Origin: Streptomyces gelaticus
GTDB taxonomy: Bacteria; Actinomycetota; Actinomycetes; Streptomycetales; Streptomycetaceae
Assembly (NCBI RefSeq): GCF_014649535.1
Contig: NZ_BMTF01000002.1
Span: forward strand, 248,001-312,000
Direction of reading: 5' to 3'
Length of the DNA: 64,000 nt
This document shows positions 11,437 through 20,547 of the stretch, piece after piece (the first letter of the stretch is position 1; each line of letters begins with the position of its first letter). The notes under the pieces are model-generated. The model had not been told where the DNA came from, did not search any database, and saw nothing but the letters and a program-made list of their open reading frames with translations. The position numbers were made by a program, and so were the translations under genes.

Positions 11437-12261
11437 TCAGGCCCGTTCGCAGACGAAGATCGCCGTGCCGGGGATGAGGCTGCCGCGCAGCGGTGACCAG
11501 CCGCCCCACTCCTGGTGGTTCCAGGCGGGCCACTCCGGTTCGACGAGGTCTACCAGACGGAAGCCGCCGGCCACCACGTCCCGCACCCGGTCGCCCAGCG
11601 TCCGGTGGTGCTCGACGTACACGGCGTCGCCCCGCTCGTCCTGCTCGACGTAGGGGGTGCGGTCGAAGTAGGAGGCGGCGACCGAGAGGCCCTCCGGCCC
11701 CGGCTCGTCCGGGAACGCCCAGCGGACCGGGTGCGTCACCGAGAAGACCCAGCGGCCCCCGGGGCGCAGCACGCGGTGCACCTCGCGGAAGACCTGCACG
11801 GGGTCGGCGACGAAGGGCACCGCGCCGTAGGCGGAGCACGCCAGGTCGAAGGAGCCGTCCCGGAACGGCAGCATCCCGGCGTCCGCCTCCACCAGCCGGA
11901 CGGCCGGCACGTCGCTGCCGCCGATCCGCAGCGCGTGCTGCAGCTGCCGGTGCGAGAGGTCCAGGGCCACCGGACGGGCGCCCTGCGCGGCGAGCCAGCG
12001 CGAGCACTGCGCGGCGCCCGCGCCGATCTCCAGGACGTCCAGGCCGCGCAGCGACGCGGCGGACCCCAGCAGGCCGGCCTCCGCCTCGTCGAGCCCCTCG
12101 GGCCCCCAGACGAAACGGTCGTCGCCGAGGAAGGCGCCGTGGTCGCTCTGGTACTCGTCGGCGTTCCGGTTCCACCAGCCGCGGCTGGCCCGGCTGCTCT
12201 CGGCCTCCGACGCCTCGCGGCGGGTCGCTGCCGGTTCGGCCGCGTAGATCTCTTGGCTCAT
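11437..12261 (-). CDS. Class I SAM-dependent methyltransferase
   Basis: 274 residues with a Rossmann-fold methyltransferase core: motif I VLEIGAGAAQCSRWL (about residues 75-89), an acidic residue ending beta 2 in ARPVALDLSH, and FDLACSAYGAVPFV then EVHRVLRPGGRWVFSVTHP, the usual Methyltransf_11/25 series. Substrate cannot be inferred. It is transcribed divergently from rpsA across a 398-bp gap. The first 50 residues form a charged extension with two Trp residues that is common in actinobacterial homologues. Confidence 0.88.
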   Translation of the reverse strand: MSQEIYAAEPAATRREASEAESSRASRGWWNRNADEYQSDHGAFLGDDRFVWGPEGLDEAEAGLLGSAASLRGLDVLEIGAGAAQCSRWLAAQGARPVALDLSHRQLQHALRIGGSDVPAVRLVEADAGMLPFRDGSFDLACSAYGAVPFVADPVQVFREVHRVLRPGGRWVFSVTHPVRWAFPDEPGPEGLSVAASYFDRTPYVEQDERGDAVYVEHHRTLGDRVRDVVAGGFRLVDLVEPEWPAWNHQEWGGWSPLRGSLIPGTAIFVCERA

Positions 12262-12432
12262 CGTGTCCGTCGTTGTAGTTTGCCTTCACCCCGCCGCACG
12301 CGGTACGTACCGGGGGTGCCTGTGAGCACGGCTCCCGTGCCCACGGATTGTCTCCTGGAGCCGATCTGGCCTCGGGGAACACGAGTTGCGCCGGATATGA
12401 GCCGTTGCGCCCCCGGTGTGCGGCTTCGCGCA

Positions 12433-12461
12433 TTGACCGTGCCCGGCTGCCCCCGTATGCT
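12433..12461 (+). promoter_or_regulatory. Promoter of rpsA
   Basis: TTGACC (12433-12438), a 17-bp spacer and TATGCT (12456-12461) form a near-consensus vegetative promoter. It would give a leader of about 190 nt before the rpsA ATG at 12660. The remaining bases of the 398-bp gap (12262-12659) hold no gene that I can see; the long leader could carry autoregulation by S1, which is inference from other bacteria. Confidence 0.7.
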
Positions 12462-12659
12462 ACAAGTTGCGCTGCGAGCCTGCGCGCCTCAGACCTAGCA
12501 GGCCGCGCTCGCATCTGTTGTATGTCCCCTCGGTTCACGAGGCGCCTCCCGTCCGGCGGGATCGGCGCTTCCCGAGCTGTCCGGCTTCTGCAGAGGTGAT
12601 ACGGGCTCCCGGCGTAGCAGTACCTACGACTCACTGTCCGTACCGGAGCCCTTTCCCAC

Positions 12660-14171
12660 ATGACGAGCAGCACCGAGACCACCGCCACCACCCCGCAGGT
12701 AGCGGTCAACGACATCGGTAACGAGGAAGCCTTCCTCGCCGCGATCGACGAGACGATCAAGTACTTCAACGACGGCGACATCGTCGACGGCGTCATCGTG
12801 AAGGTCGACCGGGACGAGGTCCTGCTCGACATCGGTTACAAGACCGAAGGCGTCATCCCCTCCCGCGAGCTCTCGATCAAGCACGACGTCGACCCGAACG
12901 AGGTCGTCAAGGTCGGCGACGAGATCGAGGCCCTGGTTCTCCAGAAGGAGGACAAGGAAGGCCGCCTCATCCTGTCCAAGAAGCGCGCTCAGTACGAGCG
13001 TGCCTGGGGCACGATCGAGAAGATCAAGGAAGAGGACGGCATCGTCACCGGTACCGTCATCGAGGTCGTCAAGGGTGGTCTCATCCTCGACATCGGCCTC
13101 CGTGGCTTCCTGCCGGCCTCCCTCGTCGAGATGCGCCGCGTCCGTGACCTCCAGCCCTACGTGGGCAAGGAGCTCGAGGCCAAGATCATCGAGCTGGACA
13201 AGAACCGCAACAACGTGGTCCTGTCCCGCCGTGCCTGGCTGGAGCAGACCCAGAGCGAGGTCCGCCAGACGTTCCTCACGACCCTGCAGAAGGGCCAGGT
13301 CCGCTCCGGCGTCGTTTCCTCGATCGTCAACTTCGGTGCGTTCGTGGACCTTGGCGGCGTCGACGGTCTCGTGCACGTCTCCGAGCTCTCCTGGAAGCAC
13401 ATCGACCACCCCTCCGAGGTTGTCGAGGTCGGCCAGGAGGTCACCGTCGAGGTTCTCGACGTCGACATGGACCGCGAGCGCGTCTCCCTGTCGCTCAAGG
13501 CGACGCAGGAAGACCCGTGGCAGCAGTTCGCCCGCACGCACCAGATCGGGCAGGTCGTTCCCGGTAAGGTCACCAAGCTCGTTCCGTTCGGTGCGTTCGT
13601 GCGTGTCGACGAGGGCATCGAGGGTCTGGTCCACATCTCCGAGCTGGCCGAGCGCCACGTGGAGATCCCGGAGCAGGTCGTCCAGGTCAACGACGAGATC
13701 TTCGTCAAGGTCATCGACATCGACCTCGAGCGTCGTCGCATCAGCCTCTCGCTGAAGCAGGCCAACGAGTCCTTCGGTGCCGACCCGGCCTCGGTCGAGT
13801 TCGACCCGACCCTGTACGGCATGGCCGCGTCCTACGACGACCAGGGCAACTACATCTACCCCGAGGGCTTCGACCCCGAGACCAACGACTGGCTCGAGGG
13901 CTACGAGACCCAGCGCGAGGCGTGGGAGACGCAGTACGCCGAGGCGCAGCAGCGCTTCGAGCAGCACCAGGCCCAGGTCATCAAGTCCCGCGAGGCCGAC
14001 GAGGCCGCTGCTGCCGAGGGCGCTGCTGCCCCGGCCGGTGGCGCCCCGGCTGCCTCCGGCGGCAGCGGTGGCGGCTCGTACTCCTCGGAGTCCGCGGACA
14101 ACTCCGGCGCCCTGGCGTCGGACGAGGCCCTGGCTGCCCTGCGCGAGAAGCTGGCGGGCGGCCAGAGCTGA
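12660..14171 (+). CDS. rpsA: 30S ribosomal protein S1
   Basis: 503 residues with four S1 RNA-binding domains (about 33-104, 121-187, 208-277 and 293-363), for example GDIVDGVIVKVDRDEVLLDIG and VVSSIVNFGAFVDLGGVDGLVHVSELSW. Four domains is the usual actinobacterial form. The last 60 residues are a low-complexity Ala/Gly/Ser tail. S1 helps the 30S subunit bind structured or leadered mRNA; that is of interest here because many neighbouring genes look leaderless and would not need it. Codon use is strongly biased to C-ending codons, as expected of a highly expressed gene. A strong promoter lies upstream and a long hairpin terminator downstream. Confidence 0.98.
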   Translation: MTSSTETTATTPQVAVNDIGNEEAFLAAIDETIKYFNDGDIVDGVIVKVDRDEVLLDIGYKTEGVIPSRELSIKHDVDPNEVVKVGDEIEALVLQKEDKEGRLILSKKRAQYERAWGTIEKIKEEDGIVTGTVIEVVKGGLILDIGLRGFLPASLVEMRRVRDLQPYVGKELEAKIIELDKNRNNVVLSRRAWLEQTQSEVRQTFLTTLQKGQVRSGVVSSIVNFGAFVDLGGVDGLVHVSELSWKHIDHPSEVVEVGQEVTVEVLDVDMDRERVSLSLKATQEDPWQQFARTHQIGQVVPGKVTKLVPFGAFVRVDEGIEGLVHISELAERHVEIPEQVVQVNDEIFVKVIDIDLERRRISLSLKQANESFGADPASVEFDPTLYGMAASYDDQGNYIYPEGFDPETNDWLEGYETQREAWETQYAEAQQRFEQHQAQVIKSREADEAAAAEGAAAPAGGAPAASGGSGGGSYSSESADNSGALASDEALAALREKLAGGQS

Positions 14172-14217
14172 CGCTCTGCACCCCCTCCGGTCGTTGATCG
14201 ACCGCAGTAGCTGAAAA

Positions 14218-14251
14218 GTGAGGCCCGCTCCCCTCGGGGAGCGGGCCTCAC
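14218..14251 (+). terminator. rpsA terminator
   Basis: A perfect inverted repeat: GTGAGGCCCGCTCC pairs with GGAGCGGGCCTCAC across a CCTCGG loop. It is preceded by CTGAAAA and followed by CCGTTTG, and lies between convergent rpsA and the beta-helix gene, so it may stop transcription from both sides. Confidence 0.85.
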
Positions 14252-14268
14252 CCGTTTGCGCGGCGCGG

Positions 14269-15231
14269 TTACGGCGTGACGGTGATGTTGGTCAGGCCCT
14301 TGCCGCCGGTCACCGTGTTGCTGCTGCGGACGGTGGTCGGGCAGCTCGCGCCGTAGTTGGTGACGTTGATCGCGATCTGCTTGTCGCCCTTGGCGCCGGT
14401 CAGGTCCGAGGCGTTGTCGCGGAAGACGGTGCCACAGCCCCAGCCGCTCTGCTGGGTGTGGGTCTCATAGCCGTTGTTGGTCGTACGGGAGCCCTTGTTT
14501 CCCTCGACCAGGACGTCGTTGCCCTTCACATCGACCCAGGAGTCGTCGTAGTTGGCGCCGGTCAGCCCGCTGCCGTCGAAGGTGTTGCCGATGATCTTCG
14601 CCCCGGTGGTGCCTTCCTTGATGTCGACGTTCTCGCCGCCGACCCCCGGGCCGATCGTGTTGCCCAGGATCTGGACCCGGTCGCTCCGGTCGGAGAGATC
14701 ACCGGCCGTGCCGACGTAGACGCCCTCACCCATGCCGCGGCCGTCGTGTCCGGTGTCGTGGATCCATGAGTTCTTGATGACGCCGTCCTTGCTGGACTTG
14801 CGGAAGTGGACGCCCTCCATGTCCAGATCGTGCACGGTCACCGAATCGATGACGACGCCGGTGGCGGCGTCGGCCATGATGCCCTTCTGGCCGCCGGTGA
14901 CGGTGATGCCCTTGACGGTCCAGTAGGAGGCGCCGTCGAGATGCAGGCCGTAGCCTCCGCCGGCGGTGAGGACCGCCCTGGCGGAGCCGGTGAGGGTGAT
15001 CCGGGCGGAAGCGGTGCCGGGGACGGTCGCCTTGAAGTTGCCGGTGTAGGTGCCGTCCGCGAGCCGGATCGTGTCGCCGGGGGCCGCGGCGGTGAGAGCG
15101 GACTTGAGCTGGGCGGCGGTGCTCACATCGATGACCGTGGCCGCACCCGCCGTGGTGGCGGAGGCGAGCGCGGGGCCGCCGGTGGCGAGCGCGGTGGCCA
15201 GCAGGGCGGGGAGCAGCGTGCGGGTGCGCAT
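14269..15231 (-). CDS. Secreted right-handed beta-helix protein (polysaccharide lyase-like)
   Basis: 320 residues. The start at 15231 is supported by GGAAGG 9 nt upstream and by a signal peptide (MRTRTLLPALLATALATGG, cleavage near ASATTAGA). The mature part begins VIDVSTAAQLKSALTAA, then GDTIRLADGTYTGNF, then many short repeats such as YWTVKGITVTGGQKG, GVVIDSVTVHD and GVIKNSWIHDTG that form the coils of a parallel beta-helix. Such folds are typical of pectate lyases and related polysaccharide lyases. I cannot name the catalytic residues or polymer. A strong promoter lies about 70 nt upstream. It is convergent with rpsA. Confidence 0.82.
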   Translation of the reverse strand: MRTRTLLPALLATALATGGPALASATTAGAATVIDVSTAAQLKSALTAAAPGDTIRLADGTYTGNFKATVPGTASARITLTGSARAVLTAGGGYGLHLDGASYWTVKGITVTGGQKGIMADAATGVVIDSVTVHDLDMEGVHFRKSSKDGVIKNSWIHDTGHDGRGMGEGVYVGTAGDLSDRSDRVQILGNTIGPGVGGENVDIKEGTTGAKIIGNTFDGSGLTGANYDDSWVDVKGNDVLVEGNKGSRTTNNGYETHTQQSGWGCGTVFRDNASDLTGAKGDKQIAINVTNYGASCPTTVRSSNTVTGGKGLTNITVTP

Positions 15232-15309
15232 GGGGGTGCCTTCCCGTCGAAGATGTCCGAGGTTCTCGTACATGAATGTGGGGCGAGTCTCTGAACGTGC
15301 TGCCCAGTG

Positions 15310-15350
15310 ACGGTAGGGACGCCGTGCGGCCGTGTCAATGTCTGGACCAA
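15310..15350 (-). promoter_or_regulatory. Promoter of the beta-helix gene with DasR-like site
   Basis: On the minus strand TTGACA (15333-15338), a 17-bp spacer and TACCGT (15310-15315) form a near-consensus promoter. The element at 15338-15350 (TGTCTGGACCA core on the plus strand) matches about 9 of 12 positions of the DasR site TGGTCTAGACCA and touches the -35. The promoter is convincing; the DasR site is tentative. The rest of the 15232-15706 gap holds an inverted repeat GGGCACA/TGTGCCC (15637-15663) and no gene that I can see. Confidence 0.55.
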
Positions 15351-15706
15351 TGCCCGCGAAGGGGTTGTGAGAGGAGTGAGTGGTTGGGGGGTGAACGGGG
15401 GAACGTATGTGGGCTACCTGGGGAGCTGACGCCCCGTGACGCAACCCGGCGAGGACCCCGGACGCACCGCCCCTGTCGTGAACTCGGCTTCTCCGCCCGG
15501 CTGTTCACCGACATGAACGTCAACGCCCGTGTCTTCGGCGCCGATGCCGGTGTCCTCGTGAGACGGACGGGGCGCCCGCCGCTGTCGCCGGGGCCCGGAT
15601 TCCCGCCCTGGTACCGGCATGAACCGGCGGGTGAAAGGGCACAGTCCGGGAATGCGTGTGCCCTGCCGGACGTTCTTCTCCAGGAACACGAGGAGGAGCG
15701 GTAACC

Positions 15707-16645
15707 GTGCCTGATCCGCAGAGTTTGTACGAATGGGAGCCGAAGGGCCTGGCCGTCGTCGACATGGCGCTCGCCCAGGAGTCGGTCGGCCTGGTCATGC
15801 TCTACCACTTCGACGGATACATCGACGCGGGCGAGACCGGCGAGCAGATCGTGGACGGCCTGCTCGAAACGCTGCCGCACCAGGTCGTGGCCAGCTTCGA
15901 CCACGACCGTCTCGTCGACTACCGCGCCCGGCGCCCGCTGCTGACCTTCCGGCGCGACCGCTGGGCCGCCTACGAGACCCCGACGCTCGACGTCAGGGTC
16001 GTGCAGGACGCCACCGGAGCCCCCTTCCTGCTGCTGTCCGGGCCCGAGCCCGATGTGGAGTGGGAGCGCTTCGCCGCCGCCGTCGAGCAGATCGTCGAGC
16101 GCCTCGGCGTCCGCCTCGCGGTGAATTTCCACGGCATCCCGATGGGCGTTCCGCACACCCGCCCCGTCGGCATCACCCCGCACGGCAACCGCACGGACCT
16201 CATGCCCGGCCATCGCAGCCCCTTCGACGAGGCGCAGGTGCCCGGCTCCGCGGAAGCCCTGGTGGAGTACCGGCTGATGGAGGCCGGACACGACGTCCTC
16301 GGTGTCGCCGCCCATGTGCCGCACTACGTCGCCCGCTCCGCATATCCGGACGCGGCGCTCACCGTGCTGGAGTCGATCACGGCCGCGACCGGCCTGGTCC
16401 TGCCGGCCGTCGCCCATGCCCTGCGCACGGAGGCGCACCGCACCCAGACCGAGATCGACCGGCAGATCGACCAGGGCGACGAGGAGCTCGTCTCGCTCGT
16501 CGAGGGCCTTGAGCACCAGTACGACGCGGTCGCCGGATCCGAGACCCGCGGCAATCTGGTGGCCGAGCCGGTGGACCTGCCGTCTGCCGACGAGATCGGC
16601 CTCGAATTCGAACGGTTCCTCGCGGAGCGCGAGGGGGACGCCTGA
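15707..16645 (+). CDS. PAC2 family protein
   Basis: 312 residues of the PAC2 family (proteasome assembly chaperone fold), common in actinobacteria and of unproven function there. Characteristic segments are [35 protein letters not shown]-type sequence ([16 protein letters not shown] here) and [23 protein letters not shown]-terminal acidic helical region (about 255-312) follows. The GTG at 15707 is chosen because AGGAGGAG lies 9 nt upstream and conservation starts there. Its stop codon TGA is the first triplet of the 26-bp tandem repeat that follows. Confidence 0.85.
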   Translation: MPDPQSLYEWEPKGLAVVDMALAQESVGLVMLYHFDGYIDAGETGEQIVDGLLETLPHQVVASFDHDRLVDYRARRPLLTFRRDRWAAYETPTLDVRVVQDATGAPFLLLSGPEPDVEWERFAAAVEQIVERLGVRLAVNFHGIPMGVPHTRPVGITPHGNRTDLMPGHRSPFDEAQVPGSAEALVEYRLMEAGHDVLGVAAHVPHYVARSAYPDAALTVLESITAATGLVLPAVAHALRTEAHRTQTEIDRQIDQGDEELVSLVEGLEHQYDAVAGSETRGNLVAEPVDLPSADEIGLEFERFLAEREGDA

Positions 16646-16746
16646 CCCCTCCCGCCGCTCCCTTTGCCTGACCCCTCCCGCCGCTCCCTTTGCCTGACCC
16701 CTCCCGCCGCTCCCTTTGCCTGACCCCTCCCGCCGCTCCCTTTGCG
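16643..16746. repeat. Four tandem copies of a 26-bp repeat
   Basis: Units at 16643-16668, 16669-16694, 16695-16720 and 16721-16746, each TGACCCCTCCCGCCG followed by CTCCCTTTGCC; the only difference is the last base of the fourth copy (G). The array fills the gap between the PAC2 gene and coaE. Because every unit begins with TGA in the PAC2 frame, a change in copy number cannot alter the PAC2 protein. Confidence 0.95.
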
Positions 16747-16762
16747 TACTAGGCTGCCGGTC

Positions 16763-17365
16763 ATGCTGAAAGTGGGCCTGACCGGTGGGATCGGCGCCGG
16801 CAAGAGTGAGGTGTCACGGCTGTTCGTCGGATACGGAGCCGTGCTGATCGACGCGGACCGGATCGCCCGCGAGGTCGTCGAGCCGGGGACACCCGGGCTC
16901 ACGGCCGTCGTCGAAGAGTTCGGCGACGGCGTCCTCACCGCGGACGGCACCCTGGACCGGCCGAAGCTCGGCTCGATCGTCTTCTCCGACGCCGGCCGGC
17001 TCGCCGCTCTCAACGCGATCGTCCACCCGCTGGTCGGCGCCCGCTCCGCCGAGCTGGAGCGGGCCGCGGAGCCCGACTCGGTCGTCGTGCATGACGTACC
17101 CCTCCTCACCGAGAACGGTCTGGCACCGCTCTACGACCTGGTAGTCGTCGTGGACGCGAGCCCCGAGACCCAGCTCGACCGGCTGGTACGGCTGCGCGGC
17201 ATGACCGAGTCCGAGGCCCGCGCCCGGATGGCCGCCCAGGCGACCCGGGAGCAGCGGCGGGCCGTGGCCGATCTGATCATCGACAACGACGGACCGCTGG
17301 AGGACCTGGAGCCGCAGGTCCGCAAGGTCTGGTCGGAGCTGACCGAGCGGGCCGCGGCAGACTGA
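16763..17365 (+). CDS. coaE: Dephospho-CoA kinase
   Basis: 200 residues. CoaE phosphorylates the 3'-OH of dephospho-CoA in the last step of coenzyme A synthesis. The P-loop [14 protein letters not shown] is at residues 5-18, followed by the family motifs [40 protein letters not shown] and [20 protein letters not shown]. The length fits a single-domain CoaE rather than the CoaE-UPF0157 fusion of mycobacteria. The ATG at 16763 is exactly 7 nt after a TAGGCT -10 box (16750-16755), so the mRNA is probably leaderless, and the upstream promoter DNA is the tandem repeat. Confidence 0.96.
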   Translation: MLKVGLTGGIGAGKSEVSRLFVGYGAVLIDADRIAREVVEPGTPGLTAVVEEFGDGVLTADGTLDRPKLGSIVFSDAGRLAALNAIVHPLVGARSAELERAAEPDSVVVHDVPLLTENGLAPLYDLVVVVDASPETQLDRLVRLRGMTESEARARMAAQATREQRRAVADLIIDNDGPLEDLEPQVRKVWSELTERAAAD

Positions 17366-17453
17366 CCCCGCCGTCCGGTCCGCAGGCCCCGCCGCGGAAT
17401 ACCGGGCCCCGGCCGGACGTTGTGGACCCGGTGACGAAGGGAAGGACGAGACC

Positions 17454-17822
17454 GTGCCCGAGAGGACCCCGGAGACAGACGTCATCGACTTCCGCGCGGC
17501 CGAACACCTGCTGGCCGCGCGCGACCCCCGAGGCGCGGTCAAGCTGCTGGATTCGGTGATCGCGGCCCATCCGGAGAACACCGCGGCCCGGCTGCTGCGC
17601 GCCCGTGCGTTCTTCGCCGCCGCCCAGCTGCGCCCCGCCGAGCTCGAATTCGAACTCGTCCTGGAACGCGAACCGGACAACGCCTTCGCGCACTTCGCGC
17701 TGGCCCGCACTTTCGAGCGCTCCGGCCGTACGGACCGGGCCGCCCGTCATTTCCGGCTGGCCGCCGCGCTCGACCCGAACCCGGAGTACCTGAAGGCGGC
17801 CCGTTTCCCGGCCCAGGACTGA
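17454..17822 (+). CDS. Tetratricopeptide repeat protein
   Basis: 122 residues comprising about three TPR helical hairpins: AEHLLAARDPRGAVKLLDSVIAAHP (about 14-38), NTAARLLRARAFFAAAQLRPAE (about 40-61) and DNAFAHFALARTFERSGRTDRA (about 75-96). Such small TPR proteins act in protein-protein contacts; no partner can be named. It starts with a GTG preceded by GGGAAGGA, 88 nt after coaE, and may be read with it. I see no signal peptide or membrane segment. Confidence 0.85.
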   Translation: MPERTPETDVIDFRAAEHLLAARDPRGAVKLLDSVIAAHPENTAARLLRARAFFAAAQLRPAELEFELVLEREPDNAFAHFALARTFERSGRTDRAARHFRLAAALDPNPEYLKAARFPAQD

Positions 17823-17859
17823 GCCGCGGCGCCGGGCGGACGCGGGAGCCCGGCCCGGC

Positions 17860-18138
17860 TCAGTGGCCGTATCTGCCGTGCCCGCCGTGGTCGGGTTCGT
17901 ACGGCGGGACATCGCGGCCGGGCTGGTAGTGCGGGCCCTGGTGGATGTGGTGGACGATCATCGTCAGGTCCACGAGGACGAGCAGGAGCAGCAGGCCGCA
18001 GGCGGCGGCCCAGCCCGGCCGGCCGGTCATCGTGAAGGCGGCCAGGCCGAAAACGGCCCAGGCCAGCCCCCATAGACTCAGCCAGAGCCGCAGCCGCAGT
18101 GGACTGCGGGCAGTCGTCGGTTCATTGCCGGTACGCAT
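17860..18138 (-). CDS. DUF6343 family small membrane protein
   Basis: 92 residues: a short polar N-terminus, two adjacent hydrophobic segments (about 17-36 and 42-62), then a polar tail HHIHQGPHYQPGRDVPPYEP rich in His, Gly and Tyr. The tail is the signature of DUF6343, a Streptomyces family of unknown role. The ATG at 18138 is supported by GGAGAGG at about 7 nt. It is convergent with the TPR gene and divergent from the ADP-ribosylglycohydrolase. Confidence 0.8.
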   Translation of the reverse strand: MRTGNEPTTARSPLRLRLWLSLWGLAWAVFGLAAFTMTGRPGWAAACGLLLLLVLVDLTMIVHHIHQGPHYQPGRDVPPYEPDHGGHGRYGH

Positions 18139-18217
18139 GGCGATCGCCTCTCCTACCAGGATGGACCCGCGACGGCTTTTTGGGACGACCTGTCGACGTC
18201 GGATTGGGAGAGTGTGC

Positions 18218-19345
18218 GTGAACGGCACATCATGGGAGGACCTCACAGGCCGCAGGGCGAGGGTCCGGGGCTGTCTGCTGGGTGGGGCCGTCGGGGACGC
18301 GCTGGGCAATCCGGTGGAGTTCCTGTCCCTGGCCGGTATCCGCCGCGCGCACGGTGAGCACGGCGTACAGGGGCTGCTCCCGGACGAGGAAGGGGCCGTC
18401 GGGCGGGTCACGGACGACACGCAGATGACCCTGTTCACCGCCGAGGGGCTGATCAGGGCCCATTCCCGGGCGATGGCGAAGGGCGGCACCGAGGACGGCG
18501 GCGCCGAGACCCGGATCGTACGCAACGCCTATCTGCGCTGGCTGGACACCCAGAACCACCCCGCGCCACCGGCCCGGGGCGGCGACGACCCGGTGCGTAC
18601 CGGCCGGCTCAGGCAGCAGCCCTGGCTCTACGCGCGCCGGGCGCCCGGCAACGCCTGCCTGACCGGGCTCGCGACCGGCCATGTCCCCGAACCGAAGGAC
18701 CGGCTCGGTGAGCCCGGACCCGTCAACACCGGGTCCAAGGGGTGCGGCACCGTGATGCGGTCGGCCCCCTTCGGGCTGGTGGGCCAGGACGCCGAGGCTG
18801 CCTTCCGGCTCGCCTACTGGTGCGCGCAGATCACCCACGGCCACCCCACCGGTGCGTACGCCGCCGGGGCCTTCGCCGCGATCGTCGCGCACCTGCTGGA
18901 GGGCGACTCGACGGAGGGCGCCGTGCTGCGGGCCATGGAGCTGCTGCGCCGCCACCCGGGGCACGAGGAGACGACGGCGGCGCTGCGGGCCGCCGTCGAC
19001 CTGGCCGCGCAGGGCGCGCCGACCGGCGAGAAGGTGGAGACGCTGGGTGCCGGGTGGGTCGCCGAGGAGGCCCTCGCCATCGCGGTGTACTGCGCCCTAG
19101 TGCTGCCCGGCGCCGATCAGGTGGCCGGGGCGTTGCTGCTCTCGGTCAACCACTCGGGCGACAGCGATTCCACGGGCGCGATCTGCGGCAATCTGCTCGG
19201 CGCGCGCCACGGGGACGTACACCTGCCGTCGGCCTGGCTGGTGTCGACCGAGGGCCGGGGCGTGATCAGTGAGCTGGCCGACGACCTGTGCGTGGAGTTC
19301 GAGCACGCGGTGGCCTGGCCGGCCGACCGCTATCCGGCGTACTGA
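18218..19345 (+). CDS. ADP-ribosylglycohydrolase family protein
   Basis: 375 residues of the DraG/ARH fold, which removes ADP-ribose from modified proteins or related substrates using two Mg2+. The metal-binding motifs are present: VTDDTQMTLF near residues 66-75 and GDSDSTGAICGN near 312-323. The glycine-rich start RGCLLGGAVGDALGNPVEF and GSKGCGTVMRSAPFGL are also typical. The GTG at 18218 has GGGA 8 nt upstream; an in-frame GTG at 18212 is the alternative. No ADP-ribosyltransferase or DarT/DarG partner is visible nearby, so the substrate is unknown. Confidence 0.88.
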   Translation: MNGTSWEDLTGRRARVRGCLLGGAVGDALGNPVEFLSLAGIRRAHGEHGVQGLLPDEEGAVGRVTDDTQMTLFTAEGLIRAHSRAMAKGGTEDGGAETRIVRNAYLRWLDTQNHPAPPARGGDDPVRTGRLRQQPWLYARRAPGNACLTGLATGHVPEPKDRLGEPGPVNTGSKGCGTVMRSAPFGLVGQDAEAAFRLAYWCAQITHGHPTGAYAAGAFAAIVAHLLEGDSTEGAVLRAMELLRRHPGHEETTAALRAAVDLAAQGAPTGEKVETLGAGWVAEEALAIAVYCALVLPGADQVAGALLLSVNHSGDSDSTGAICGNLLGARHGDVHLPSAWLVSTEGRGVISELADDLCVEFEHAVAWPADRYPAY

Positions 19346-19410
19346 CGGCGGGCCTCAGCCGGTGAAAGGCGGGGGCACCACGCGTCAGTACACCGGTCAT
19401 TGACGGTGCG

Positions 19411-20508
19411 TCAGTCCGTCAGCAGCTTGTTGCGCAGGGCGGCCACCGTCGCGTCGTCGAGCTTCAGGCCCTCGCGTATGTAGCTGTCGAAGTCGCCGTA
19501 CAGATGGTCGACCTCGTCGAAAGCCGCGCGCAGCCAGCTCAGTTCGACGGCCTTCGGGTTGCCCAGGTAGTCGTTGCTGGCGAGGAAGTCCGCCTCGACG
19601 GTCTCGCGCGGCACACCGAGCAGGGTGAGCAGCACGGCGGTGCTCCAGCCGGTGCGGTCCTTGCCCGAGCTGCAGTGGAAGACCGTCGCGCCGGAGTCGT
19701 TCGTCGCGACGGCCGTGAGCAGGTCGCGGAAGGCGTAGTCGGCGCCCACGAAGTTGACCATGAACGGGTAGCCGATGGACTGGCCGAGGTCGGACGAGCC
19801 GGAGAACAGCCCGGCCGCGATGGCCTCGGCCAGCGTCATCAGGGCCGAGTCGTGGAAGCGGATGCCGTGGCTGAGCGACACCACATCGGCGACCTGGTAC
19901 TTCACACCGGCGGGCAGCCGGTCCGGGTCCTCGTGCCGCTCCACCGCGTTGCGCAGGTCCACGTCGAGGGTGAGGCGCTGGGAGAGCAGGCGCTGCTGCT
20001 CGGCGTCGCTGAGCTTGTTGATCTTGTTGGAGCGGTAGACCAGCCCCGGGCGCACCCAGCGCCCGTCGGTGGTGCGGTAGCCGCCGATGTCCCGGAAGTT
20101 GCGGGCGGACTCGATCCCGAGCGAGCGTTCGGCGACGACGAGCGGTGCACCGCTGTCCGGCACCAGCCGGAAGTACCAGCGCCCCGCTTCGGTGAGGGTT
20201 CCGGCGGGGACGGTCAGTGAACCGGTGCCGGGCGCGGTGCCCACCGTGGTGCCGGTGGTGGCGTCGGGGGAGGTGACGGCGGTGACGGTCACCGAACCGG
20301 CGGCGGAGGACCAGGAGAGCGTGTAGCCGCCGTCGGCGGCGCGGTTGGCGGTGGCCGCGGTGAACGGCACGGCGGCGGCCCGCGCGGTGGCCCCGGCGCT
20401 CGCCGCGGGTGCGCCGGCGGGAGTGGCGGCGAGGGCGGGCGGGACGAGGACCGTACCGGCGAGCAGGACGGCCGCGACGGCTGCCTGGGTGATGCGGTGC
20501 GTGCGCAT
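19411..20508 (-). CDS. Secreted tyrosine-protein phosphatase
   Basis: 365 residues. A signal peptide (about 1-35, MRTHRITQAAVAAVLLAG) precedes a fibronectin/Ig-like region (about 45-120) and a tyrosine phosphatase domain (about 125-365) with the P-loop HCSSGKDRTG and catalytic Cys279. This is the bacterial Y_phosphatase3 type related to Listeria LipA and mycobacterial PtpB, which act on phosphotyrosine and often phosphoinositides. The ATG at 20508 has AAGGAG at 6 nt. It is the third gene of an operon with two secreted hydrolases (39-bp gap). The target outside the cell is unknown. Confidence 0.88.
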   Translation of the reverse strand: MRTHRITQAAVAAVLLAGTVLVPPALAATPAGAPAASAGATARAAAVPFTAATANRAADGGYTLSWSSAAGSVTVTAVTSPDATTGTTVGTAPGTGSLTVPAGTLTEAGRWYFRLVPDSGAPLVVAERSLGIESARNFRDIGGYRTTDGRWVRPGLVYRSNKINKLSDAEQQRLLSQRLTLDVDLRNAVERHEDPDRLPAGVKYQVADVVSLSHGIRFHDSALMTLAEAIAAGLFSGSSDLGQSIGYPFMVNFVGADYAFRDLLTAVATNDSGATVFHCSSGKDRTGWSTAVLLTLLGVPRETVEADFLASNDYLGNPKAVELSWLRAAFDEVDHLYGDFDSYIREGLKLDDATVAALRNKLLTD

Positions 20509-20547
20509 GGTGCTCCTTGTCTGCATCCCTGTCGGGGTGTGGGGGTG

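Noticed and set aside
15637-15663. Inverted repeat GGGCACA/TGTGCCC before the PAC2 gene as a terminator or operator
   Set aside because: The 7-bp arms with a 13-nt loop are weak and no neighbouring regulator explains them; not enough to call.
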